Made by a program: the position numbers and the translations under genes. A stretch of DNA of 64,000 nucleotides from Ryuthela nishihirai. Taxonomy: Eukaryota; Arthropoda; Arachnida; Araneae; Heptathelidae. A model generated the notes under the pieces. The model worked only from the letters and a program-made list of their open reading frames with translations. It was not told the DNA's origin and made no database searches. Where the stretch lies: the NCBI GenBank assembly GCA_038380435.1, contig JAWZYU010000019.1, forward strand, positions 28,297,801-28,361,800. Reading direction: 5' to 3'. Of the stretch, positions 10,977 through 20,761 are shown piece after piece. The first letter of the stretch is position 1, and each line of letters starts with the position of its first letter.

Positions 10977-11035
10977 TGCTTGTGTAAGACGTGGGTTCGA
11001 ATTCCACTCACGACGAAACCAAATTTTTATTCCAG
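10977..11035 (+). other. tRNA-like B-box block
   Basis: GACGTGGGTTCGAATTCC has a tRNA T-loop form with a flanking stem (GTGGG/CCACTC), and the block continues CGACGAAACCAAATTTTT. A diverged version (GTGGGTTCGAATACTACTC..GAACGAAACGAAATTTT) lies at 52500-52542, so it belongs to a repeated tRNA-derived unit rather than a working tRNA. Confidence 0.45.
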
Positions 11036-11149
11036 AAAATGTTTTAAATAGTTTCTTGTTTACAGGACATTTCGTTGTCATATGTTAACACTGAATATAA
11101 GAGAATATTTAGCAAAACAGCGTTTTAATGCATTTAAGTATTTACTGTT

Positions 11150-11440
11150 TACTCTTAAAATAGTCAGGTTGGGATTGCAGGTGAAGTGGGGGTGGAGGAG
11201 AGGGGTATGCAGTTGAGGAGAAAAAATATCAGAAATGGGTGAGGGAGTGGCAATAGATTCGATGTTCATTGCAGTGTAACATTTTCACCTTCATTTTAGA
11301 AGATTTTTAAAATCATTCTTGCAAAATTTGTGAAATATACACAAGTTGAATAATAATTTTTGCCCTTCTTTGCCCTTGCTAGCATTCTTAAAGAGGGGCC
11401 GTGGCCCCTCTTTGAGAATGCTAATATGGAATCGGGTCTT
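11150..11440 (+). repeat. R2 dispersed repeat
   Basis: Shares order and landmarks with 44790-45005: G-rich start, TTGCAGTGTAA or its relative, an AT-rich TTTTTAAAAT block, GTGAAAT.TA.ACAAGTT and a terminal ATTCTTAAAG region. A terminal palindrome lies at 11380-11423. Confidence 0.6.
11380..11423. repeat. 44-bp near-perfect palindrome
   Basis: The left arm TAGCATTCTTAAAGAGGGGCC is complementary to the right arm with one mismatch around a GT centre. It sits at the end of an R2 copy and is followed by a SINE-1 insertion. Confidence 0.9.
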
Positions 11441-11455
11441 GCTAATATGGAAAAC

Positions 11456-11838
11456 GTTGGGTTGTTTTACCTCTGAGCGGCACTTTTTTGCATACCATGG
11501 GCTAAATGGCCAGGCCACATGGACACCGAAAGCTCAGAGCAGGTTGGGGGAGGGGACCCACTGGAACATCTGTTGGGAGGCAGATGGTAGCCTCCCGTCA
11601 AGGCCACCCAGCGTGTTCTTTAACGTGCAAAGAGTATGGCTCTCCCGCACACGGGGCCACGGCTTAACGTTCCATCCGACGAACGGCGGTCTTTCCAAGC
11701 CCATCGGTGTCCCCTATTGACCGTGGACAGGGTGAGGAATTTTACGGATATAAGTCTCAACGCTGACCCAGCTGAGACTCGAATCTGGGAACTACAGATT
11801 ATGAGCCTGGCGCACTACCGACTGAGCCCCCCCCCCAT
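11456..11838 (-). mobile_element. SINE-1, young subfamily
   Basis: Tail TTGGGTTGTTTTACC at the left, head at the right running into a C-run (11827-11841). Diagnostics CCATGG, CACATGG and CTACAG are the young states. The target duplication is not clear; CTAATATGG is repeated just upstream and may hide it. Confidence 0.9.
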
Positions 11839-12768
11839 CCCCCTTATCGAACACGATACAGTAAGTCTGTATAAATGGAATAAATATTCAGTGATAATTC
11901 TGTTTTGTACACTTAATAGCTTAATACAGAAAGCATCAAGTAACGTAGCAGAAAAGACTAACTTTCTAAATATAGTTCATAAAACATAAAAGTCGTTGGA
12001 AATATTTCACATGAAATCGAAAACAGAAGTTGCTTAACTCTACCAGAAGGAAAAACATTCTATTAAAAAAAAGCTGTGTTTCAAATGAACACAAAGAATA
12101 AAATTTTTAAAAGATTAATTTCTTAAAATAATGGAATGAAGCGCGTTTCGTATGTGTACTGTTCTCTTCAATTATAATTTTTTTTTCTCTCCAGTTTTTA
12201 TTAATATTTTTCATTTATAATCTCTCACTCCTGTATAGTGAGCTTTTTCGGTTTAATTTTTAATGAAGAGTACTTTAATGAGTATGACTCGAATTGATTG
12301 TTGAGGCAAAAGCACTACATTCACTCTAAGAAGGCAAAGCAATTTAGAATACTAAAATTTAATAAATGAATTTTTCGCCTGTATTTAATTAATTTCGGCA
12401 ATTTGCAATTCTCTTTTATGCAATTACAACCATCTCTCGATTTACACGGTACATAGGTTCGAGGTTCCGGGAATTCACCGTGCAAATTGAAACCAACGAA
12501 AGGGGAATAGGTTCCGAAATAATCCTTGTTATGAGTAAAACGTACGTGGAAAGTTTTGTTTGTACATATTTATCTGACATTTCAGTTCAGCAGTAATAAT
12601 AAACATTAATTTAACTTTTTTTATACTTTATTTGCACTAATTCAGATAAATTTAGATTAATTTCTCTTACATTTCCTTTTGGTCACGATGAACAACTCAT
12701 TGTTAATGTAGAAGTACATTGTTGAATTTAAAGACAAAATTCAAAAGAAGGATATTTTACGAACTGAA
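11839..12768. other. AT-rich, nothing recognised
   Basis: No frame, RNA or repeat could be supported. ACACGGTACATAGGTTCGAGG at 12446 resembles a B box only by chance position, with no A box nearby. Confidence 0.4.
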
Positions 12769-12976
12769 TAAATAAATAAATAAATACCCCTTCAAGCAGC
12801 TGCTTGCCACAGAGGTCTGACAGGAGCCTATCAGTTTATATGCCATAGTAGAAGGTCTGTGAGGATGGCGGGAACTCGGCAGGAAAACAACACGAACAGC
12901 CACGCCTTATCCGGGGCTCGAACCCAGATCCCTTAGATCAGTAGCTAAGCGCGCTAACCACTCGAACACGCGACGG
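12769..12976 (-). mobile_element. SINE-2, full length
   Basis: Read on the minus strand: Ser/Leu-like tRNA head (A box TGTTCGAGTGGTTAGCGCG and B box GGGTTCGAGCCCC), body with GACAGGCTCC or its relatives, then AAGCAGCTGCTT and a run of TTTA repeats, seen on the plus strand as AATAAATAAATAAATA. About 200 bp, clearly different from SINE-1 beyond the B box. Confidence 0.9.
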
Positions 12977-13141
12977 CTACCCTGAATATAAATTAGAAAT
13001 CAAGCATTTGTACCAACACTTTGTGATTTATTTTGTAAAATTACTATTTATAAGATTTTTTATGAAAAAGTGTACTTACGGATCAGCTGTATTTAGCCAA
13101 TATAATACATTGAAGTGCCATTGAATTAGGGATAGGAGCCG

Positions 13142-13770
13142 TATTATCAATATTTCAATATTCCTTTGAAATTTTGGAATATTCAAAATTTTCCACCGTT
13201 TGAGGGCGCTATTAAAGTTTTCGGAAGATTCCGAAAGAGCGCATCATAATATTTCATCAATTCCTATCTAAACCAAAAAGAAATATTTCATTTATTCCTA
13301 AAAACAAATAATTATCTGCTAAATAAAAAAAGGTGTGTTTTCCCATCCCCCTGACTCTAAAGCGTCAACTCATTGTTGACAGTGGAAATTTCGTAACCTT
13401 TCCATTCCACCACCAAAATTTCAAATTTCTAGCTAAAATACATCGTTTGTAATATTCGTTTGAAATTTCCAAACTTTTCCACCGCTAGACGGCGTAATTA
13501 TAGCTTCAGAGAGATTCGGAAAGTGCATATCGTAATATTTCATCAATACCTAGCCAACGCAAAAGAATTTTTAATTTATATCTGTAAACAAAAAATTTAG
13601 ATGTCCACAGACAGACGAGAAAGCCAAACTATTATCTGGTTTTTTTTGAAAGCGAGATAAAACTCGAGTTTCTCTAGTCTGAAGAATTCAGTCTAGTAAA
13701 TTTTTTCTAGTCTAGTAAAACGCGAGTTTTTCTAGTCTGAAGAATTCAGTCTAGTCAAGTCAGATGTCGC
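13142..13770 (-). repeat. R1 repeat, two tandem units plus terminal block
   Basis: Two diverged ~310-bp units in head-to-tail order (landmarks CATAATATTTCATCAATTCC at 13246 and CGTAATATTTCATCAATACC at 13531, and TTTCCACCG twice). The terminal block 13620-13770 includes GAAAGCGAGATAAAACTCGAG and two copies of CTAGTCTGAAGAATTCAGT. It is the inverted counterpart of 19364-20250. Confidence 0.75.
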
Positions 13771-14262
13771 TGCCGATTCAAAACACGTTTCATTTCGTTA
13801 AGATGTCGCGAGATAGATTGCATCACAATGACAAGAATATAATTTTAGCGAAAGAATGTAGAGTAAATATAACTTGTTACAGATGACGATTTTTATTAAT
13901 ATAGGAATTTACTATTAGCTATTTATTCGTGAAAATAAATGATATCAATTAAAATCATTTAGTTGATTTTTATTTTGGGATGACAATCTAATAAATCCCC
14001 TGACGCTATACCACGGCTACTTCATAAAATGTATTATATCTACACATGTATGTATTTAATGTATACTTCATAAACCGAGTCTATAGTCGTGTAAATTGAA
14101 ACTGTTTCCATTTCTTTTAACCGTGTAAAGGCTAAACGGTGTAAATCCAGTACCGTGTAAATCTAGGGATAGGGGTATATTATACTTTACCATCAGTGAA
14201 TAAATTCAATAATTGTATTCATGGCTGTCTTATAATAGGTAGAGTAATATAGTTAGCAAATT
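13771..14262. other. AT-rich, nothing recognised
   Basis: No coding or repeat structure supported apart from A/T runs. Confidence 0.4.
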
Positions 14263-14367
14263 GAGACAAATATATTCACTTGTGAGTTATCCTAGTAACC
14301 TAATAACACCAGTCAGGAGTCGAAATATTAGGATATTTACTCACAAGTAAGTGAATATATTTGTCTT
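14263..14367. repeat. Short inverted-repeat (MITE-like) unit
   Basis: Arms 14263-14287 and 14339-14367 are complementary over about 25 bp (GACAAATATATTCACTTGTG and complement), the right arm carrying a 4-bp AAGT duplication. The 50-bp centre has no frame. Target duplication not evident, so class is unknown. Confidence 0.7.
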
Positions 14368-14507
14368 AAGTTGTTAATTATATTAATATAGTGAATAAAT
14401 GGTATTGCTCCTATATCGAATATTTTCTTCCCATCACTATTTTTTAATTAATTTTGTGCCACTTCACCATTTTTTTTTTGTAACCCCCATGCCAAGCCTC
14501 TTATACC

Positions 14508-14800
14508 AACTGGACAGTGCAGTAATAGAAGAATTAATATTTAAACATACATACATACATACATATAGTATACATACACATAGCTCTAAGAATATAATTT
14601 TATACACAAATCCAATTGGTAACAATTAACTTTCAAAAAATAGGTAAACAGTTTTTAAAACTCATAAATATTTTGATATAATTGTAGTGAATAAATTTTT
14701 TATATAATTTAAAAATGATTTTTTTTTGCAAAAGCTTAAACAAAAGGTCGATTAAAATTTTTATGCATATTTCATTTCCCTCCTTTTGGTGAACGGCTAT
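14508..14800 (+). repeat. R3 dispersed AT-rich repeat with ATAC microsatellite
   Basis: Shares with 28640-28915, 41540-41740, 41815-42290 and 44705-45185 the series CAGTGCAGTAATAGAAGAATTA, TTTTAAAA.TCATAAATATTTT, TGAATAAAT, AGTTTAAAA, AAATTTTTATGCATATTTC and CCCTC.TTT. Here an (ACAT)n microsatellite near 14545-14567 replaces part of the middle. Confidence 0.65.
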
Positions 14801-14805
14801 TCAGT

Positions 14806-15309
14806 GTGTATCAGGGTGGAATGAATGTCCAGTGTGTATCAGGGTGGAATGAATATCTAATGTGTATCAGGGTGGAATGAATATCTAATGTGTATCAGGG
14901 TGGAATGACAATCCAATGTGTATCAGGGTGGAATGAATATCTAATGTGTATCAGGGTGGAATGACAATCCAATGTGTATCAGGGTGGAATGAATATCTAA
15001 TGTGTATCAGGGTGGAATGAATATCTAATGTGTATCAGGGTGGAATGACAATCCAATGTGTATCAGGGTGGAATGAATATCCAATGTGTGTCAGGATGGA
15101 ATGAATGTCCAGTGTGTATCAGGGTGGAATGAATGTCCAATGTGTATCAGGGTGGAATGAATATCTAATGTGTATCAGGGTGGAATGACAATCCAATGTG
15201 TATCAGGGTGGAATGAATATCCAATGTGTGTCAGGATGGAATGAATGTCCAGTGTGTATCAGGGTGGAATGAATGTCCAGTGTGTATCAGGGTGGAATGA
15301 ATATCACAA
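14806..15309 (+). repeat. 28-bp minisatellite, 18 units, with higher-order structure
   Basis: Units start GTGTATCAGGGTGGAATGA at exact 28-bp steps from 14806 to 15282. The second half of the unit has distinct variants (GAATATCTAAT, GACAATCCAAT, GAATATCCAAT, GAATGTCCAGT). Units 8-12 and 13-17 repeat the same five-variant order, giving a 140-bp higher-order repeat. A nineteenth diverged unit follows a short AT spacer at about 15329-15356. The period is not a multiple of three, so frames through it are not proteins. Confidence 0.97.
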
Positions 15310-15400
15310 ATATTATAATATAAATATCCAGTGTGTATCAAGGTGGAATAAATATCCAGATAGCTTTGCCGTATTCCCCGTCTGCCTCATTCCATTAGAG

Positions 15401-15594
15401 CAGTGGTTCTCAACCTTTTATGCTTCACGTACCCACAGGAAATGTGGTACCCCTTGTATAGATAGATAAAACTATACTTATAGTGTAACAATGGGAATGA
15501 AATAAAACATATATATAACATATATCTAGCGACTTTTCAGCTCTCACGGCGTACACCAAAAATTTTACCGCGTAACCCACGCTGAGAACCCCTA
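15401..15594. mobile_element. hAT-type MITE, 194 bp
   Basis: Begins CAGTGGTTCTCAACC and ends GCTGAGAACCCCTA, imperfect terminal inverted repeats. It is flanked by an 8-bp duplication CATTAGAG/CATTAGAA (15393-15400 and 15595-15602), the length made by hAT transposases. A second copy of the same family is at 62469-62660 in the opposite orientation. No coding capacity. Confidence 0.9.
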
Positions 15595-15602
15595 CATTAG
15601 AA

Positions 15603-16350
15603 CATAAGGAGAATTTTACCGAACATAAGAACATAACATAAGAACATAAGGACATAAGGACATAACAACATAAGGAGAATTTTAACGAAGTTATGACAAA
15701 AAAAGTGAATATCTGGAATAACACTAATGGAAGAAGAATTCGGCAGAAAAAGAATCTTGTGATTGTTTGAATTTCAAATTTAAAAATATGCTCTAGTAAA
15801 AGGAAAACGATATATTTATCTTAATGCGGTTTTCGCGAGACCATTTTAAAATGGCAAATTACTGCTAGTTTGCACTATTTATTATTAATGCTGCTTCTAT
15901 ACAACCGTTGGAGTTATTAAGCTATATTTCGCGTTAAAACTCTGAATATGAGTGATTCATAGCACAAATATTTCACGTACATTTAAAAAAGTATACAAAT
16001 ATTTGTCTTACAATTAAATGCATCTCAAATGTTGTTTACAGAGAGCAGAATATTTAATTAAAGACCTGTTTTGAGATTCCCTCGAAGCGGAGACATAAAA
16101 TCTCATCTGTTTACTTTTTTCTTCTCCTCTTGTTCCTTTTCTTTTTCACGAGGGTGGTTAATCTAAGTGGAAAAGGAACAGACGAACAGACGCTGTAATT
16201 TTCGATTCGTTACTTTCTTACCCTCTTGCATTCAGCTTTTGGAACTTTGCAAGTTTTCTTAGTGTTTATTTTATTCTCTTTTGGAAACGAGCAGATATTT
16301 GTTGCTAATGGCTTTCTAAGATAATTTTTTTCTATCTCTAACGCAGAACT
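15603..16350. other. No feature recognised
   Basis: A few AACATAAG repeats occur at 15600-15665. The stretch 15909-15934 is copied into the SINE at 16518-16543. Confidence 0.4.
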
Positions 16351-16857
16351 GGGTTGTTTTACCTCTGATAGGCGCTTTTTTTTTGCACATAATGTTCTAA
16401 ATGCCAGGTCACAAAGACCCCGAGGGCTCAGATTAGGTTAAGGAGAGGGAACCCACTGGACAACTTTTAGGAGACTGATGACAGCTGCCCGTCAAGACCA
16501 TCTAGCGTGTTCTTTAATGGAGTTATTAAGCTATATTTCGCGTACATTTAAGGGTTCTTCAAGTTCAAAGGTCAAATTTACATCTGCCAGTACTACGGAG
16601 CAGAAAATTAGTTCCTGGGGGTATTTTGGGGGGCAGATCTCGGAAATGCTGTTGGGTATGACCCTCCCCGCAGAAGGGACCAAGGCTTAACGTCCCATCC
16701 GACGGACGGCGGTCTTTCCAAGCCCATCTGTATCCTCTGCTGACCGAGGGCAGGGCGGAGAGTTTTGCGGAGACACATCTCAATGCTGGCCCATCTGGAA
16801 CTCGAACCTGGGAACTGCAGATTACGTTCCTGGCGCGCTACCAACTGAGCACCCCCG
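16351..16857 (-). mobile_element. SINE-1 with templated internal insertion
   Basis: The copy follows the family order from the tail (16351) to TTCTTTAA at 16511, then about 140 bp of foreign sequence intervenes (16518-16660), then the family resumes to the head at 16857. The insertion begins with a 26-bp exact copy of 15909-15934 and continues with a match to 15976-15986. Old subfamily states (CAATG-like, CTGCAG). Confidence 0.88.
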
Positions 16858-17539
16858 TCACAGAGTTGAAAGGTCAACATTGAACATTCCGCATAATCGT
16901 CAGAAATTAAGGAGCTTGTTAAGCACGAGCTTTTATGTGTTTGGCAACCTACTTTCATTGTCATGGAGGTGTATGAGAAACTCTTCTTTGAGCTGCGATA
17001 CGAACGATAGAAGGAATTAAAACTTTTTCAACCTGAAAAAGGGGCGTATTATTCATTTAAGAAATTTTTATCAGGCACAAAGCCAGAAAATATTTGCGGC
17101 GGAGACGTCAAGCAAAATAAAGAAAAATTGCGATGGGAAAAGAAATTATTATTCGATATAGGAGCAATATGTATTTCTGAAAAATATACTTAATACTTTA
17201 CTCCGTATACTTTATTAGAAATACATATGTATTCAAATATATATATGCACAAATTACTACGTGTACTTTAAGGGGTCATTAGTTCCCTCCAAAGTCTGTT
17301 CAACGTAGATGCATACTTGAGAGTAGATATGTGATATACATTTTTTATATTTTTCTACTGTATTTATTATACTTTAATTAGTATATTTTCAGTACCACTC
17401 TAAAAATTCCGAATGTTTCGAAATCCAAAGAGGCCTCGGTTCCAAGCAGTTTGGATTTTCGACAGTTGACTATAATAATTGTTGTTTTTCAATAAGAATT
17501 GAAAATCATTATTATTATTGATCAACCTTATAAATGATA
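16858..17539. other. AT-rich, nothing recognised
   Basis: No repeat family, RNA motif or frame could be supported. Confidence 0.4.
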
Positions 17540-17885
17540 CTTAAAAAGGGCTCGAAAATTGAAATGATTATTAATGTGGATCTCGAATATTTCAATGATT
17601 ATTAAAATAAATCTAGAATAAATGTTTATTAAAATGGAACTCGAAAATTTAAAGGATTTCTAAAATGAATCTGGAATTTTTAAACAATTACTAAAATGGG
17701 TTTCAGCACATTAATGTTTAAAACAGATCATAACTTTGAATTTTTTTCATTAAAATGAGTCTAACACCCAGTTAAATGACTAATGAAATGGAACATATCT
17801 CTTAGAATACTTATTAAAATGAGTCCTGCATTTTAAATGACTATTAAAATCGATCGCACTCCTTTAAATAATGCTAAAATGGACA
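17540..17885 (+). repeat. Ancient degenerate tandem array, ~30-40 bp period
   Basis: ATTAAAATG followed by a GA.TCT..AA.TTTAAATGA pattern recurs about ten times with spacing near 30-40 bp (for example 17574, 17602, 17630, 17662, 17752, 17814, 17843). Units differ strongly, so the array is old. Confidence 0.65.
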
Positions 17886-18987
17886 CTGCCAATAGAAAGT
17901 TGGAAATCACTAAGCTAAGTATCCTAAAAATATCTCCAAGGAAGCGAAAAAGAAATTTGGTTGCAGAATAATCCCTTGAAAAATATATCGAAATCAAGTG
18001 CTTTTTAATATTTACATGTAAGTAACAGATCGCCATAAATCCTCGAAATCTCTTGAAAACCAAAGTTCAGAAAAACAAGTGATGTCTTACAAATCCTCGC
18101 TCAATATTCTTCTCTCAAATAACAACAGTAACGCTGAACACATAAAAGGGAAATAACGTAATAATATCGTAACGGATTAACGATCCAACTTTCAAACTTT
18201 AACATTTAAAGTGACACCTATCCGAAACTCGCCATTTTACTGCAAATACGAACCTTAAAACTTCCAGTCGAAATCTTCCAGTCAGTCGAATTCTTTCTTC
18301 CCCTTCCGGAGAGTTTCTTGTTTCTGCATGCGATGAACTGGGACCGATGGAAAGAAGAGAGACACACAGCTTTTCCCGTTCCCATGGTAATCGATCCTCG
18401 ACGTGCGGGAGGAGGGGGAACGGACGAGATTAGAGATTAACGATTCCGTGGCCATCGGATCCAGGAGGATGAGACCGGAGGATGAAACAAAAGCACATGG
18501 GACGCAGCATCCGTGGAAGAGGATGGGAATCACAGGAAGGAGAAGGAGGAAGGAGATAATTAAACACTCTTTGTTGGGCTTGCTTCCTCTTCCTCTTCTC
18601 TTCCTAGATAGAGGAAAGAAAGGATAAATTCGAAGTAAGAGAAAAGATCCGGGTTAATTTGTAAGTTCCGTAATCAGCTCGGTTAGCTCAGTGTATAATG
18701 AATAAAATCAGAAATAATATGCGATACGGTTGAATATATGAATATTGATATACTGTGTGTATATATATATAACTTATATTCGGTTCATCAATGAGATTCT
18801 ACTGAGAGACAAAGGAGGTTCATTGTCCTGTTTTCTTATAGAGCAGATAATGAGAAAGTTAATTGTTGTAGTTTTCTTTCAAAGGAAAGCAGGCATTTCC
18901 AGTTCAGTGAAATATACGAGGGTAAGTCAAAAAGTGAATATCCCAGTTTGTTCCCCGGCAAAGTAACAAACATTACCACTGCATGAC
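17886..18987. other. No gene recognised; GA/CpG-rich patch
   Basis: The stretch 18260-18660 is richer in GC and in GAGA-like purine runs (GGAAGGAGAAGGAGGAAGG near 18535). ACGAGGGTAAGTCAAAAAGT at 18916-18935 resembles one end of a mariner-like element; no matching opposite end was found. Confidence 0.4.
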
Positions 18988-19315
18988 GATATTCGAACAG
19001 AGAGAGAAAGAGACGATGTTCGAACAGAGAGAGGGTGACGATGATCGAACAGAGAGAGGGAGACGATGTTCGAACAGAGAGAGATGATGTTCGAACAGAG
19101 AGAGATGATGTTTGAACAGAGAGAGACGATGTTCGAACAGAGAGAGACGATGTTCGAACAGAGAGAGACGATGTTCGAACAGAGAAAGACGATGTTCAAA
19201 CAGAGAGAGAGACGATCATCGAACAGAGACAGATGATGTTCGAACAGAGAGAGACGACGTTCGAACACAGAGAGAGACGATGTTCGAACATAGAGAGAGG
19301 CGATGTTTGCCATGC
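18988..19315 (+). repeat. 21-bp minisatellite, about 15 units
   Basis: Units of the form GATGTTCGAACAGAGAGAGAC, 21 bp with some of 23-25 bp, each carrying a TTCGAA palindrome or a one-base variant. As 21 is a multiple of three, both strands stay open (SLCSNIV repeats on the minus, NRERRCS on the plus), but the unit-length changes and lack of flanking sequence argue against a protein. Confidence 0.95.
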
Positions 19316-19363
19316 AATAACACTGGTACTACTAACATGCAGCTTCGATGTGCGTCAGATGAC

Positions 19364-20250
19364 ATCTCGTTTTCTTTGAAAACGAGATAAAAGTTTCGTA
19401 GACATCGAACTTTTTTGTTTACAGAGATAAATTAAAAGCGTTTTTTTTTTGCGTTTGATAGGTATTGATTAAATATTACGATATACACTTTCAGAATCTC
19501 TCAAAAGCTATAATTTTGCCCTCCAACGGTGGAAAAACTTGAAAATTCCAAAATTTCAAACGATTAATGCAAATGTTGTATTTAGGCTGGAAATTTGAAA
19601 TTTTGGATGTGGAATGTAATGGTGACGTAGTTCCATTGCCAACAGTGAGTTGACCCCTTAGACCCACAGGGGGTAGGAAAACTCACCTTTTTAATTTTAG
19701 AGATAATTTATACAGATAATTTTTGCCTTTTATGTAGATAATTGTTAGTTTTTAGATATAAATGAAAAAAAATTATTTTTGGATGAGATAAGAATTGATA
19801 AAATATTATGATTCACACTTTTTAAATCTTCCGAAAACTATAATTGTGCCCTCTAACGGTGGGAAAATTTGGAAATTAAAACATTTTAAGCAAATATTGC
19901 AAACGACGTATTTAAGCTAGAAATTTTGTAATTTGGTGGTGGACTGTCAACGCCATGATGTTTAAATTGGCAACAATGAATTACTTCTTAGACCCAGGGA
20001 GAGTAGGAAAATACATTTTTTTTTTGTTTTAGCAGTTTTTCGAACACTATAATTGGACCCTCTAACTTTAAGAAAGATTGAAAATTCCACAATTTCAAAC
20101 GAATATTGTAACGATGTATTAATGATAGAAATCTGAAATTTTGGTTGTGGAATGTGAACGTCATGAAGTTTCGATTGGAAACAATGAAAATGATAATTCT
20201 AATTTTTTTTAGTTTGATAGGTACTTATGAAATATAATTCACATTTTTCA
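19364..20250 (+). repeat. R1 repeat, terminal hairpin and three tandem units
   Basis: Starts with a 10-bp-arm hairpin TCTCGTTTTC..GAAAACGAGA (19366-19388), then three diverged units (about 19455, 19779 and 20026) sharing CTATAATT, CCCTC.AACGGTGG, AATTTCAAACGA and TTAGACCCA. The third unit is shortened. Non-coding. Confidence 0.78.
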
Positions 20251-20755
20251 AATACTTGTAATTTATACATACTATCTATATACATATATCTTTACAGATC
20301 ACTTAATATGAAACAGCGCGGTTGAAAACGATGATGTGATGTGATAAAATGTGATGGGAAGGTTAAGAAACCCTTCAACAATGTGCTTCCTGCTATCCCA
20401 AACTAAGAATAGGACGTGTAAATCACAATGTAGAAAATAAAAATAATAGTTTTTCTGAATTTTTAAAAGTTCCTGCTTATGCAGAGTAGACTTTCTGTGA
20501 TCTAATACTCTTGGATCCTAATTTATTTTCTTTTCTGCGCCAAAATAGATTTCAAAAACAAAATTAACACTTTAAACAAGGTATAAAAAATAACAGTCAC
20601 AGTTCTTTCTTAAGTTCCACCACAAAATAACCGTGAGGTTATCACTTGAGATACTGGCCACTAGAGAAAGTTTGTAAAAAAAACACACATTTTTCTTGAA
20701 CAGTCAATATTTCATATTTGTAAATTGAATTCATCTTTTTTTTTACGAAAAGCGA
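20251..20755. other. No feature recognised
   Basis: Contains a short TGATGTGATGTGAT stutter near 20330; no other structure. Confidence 0.4.
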
Positions 20756-20761
20756 AAACCC

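Noticed and set aside
15245..15469. Plus-strand frame SVYQGGMNVQCVSGWNEYHKYY
   Set aside because: Translation of the end of the 28-bp array; the period is not a multiple of three and the frame ends in the hAT MITE.
18916..18935. A mariner-like transposon end
   Set aside because: Only one terminus is visible and no opposite end or transposase was found within reach, so no element is called.
18927..19313. Minus-strand frame with repeated SLCSNIV heptads, which could look like a repeat protein
   Set aside because: It is the translation of a 21-bp minisatellite; unit lengths vary between 21 and 25 bp, and no non-repeat domain or start context accompanies it.
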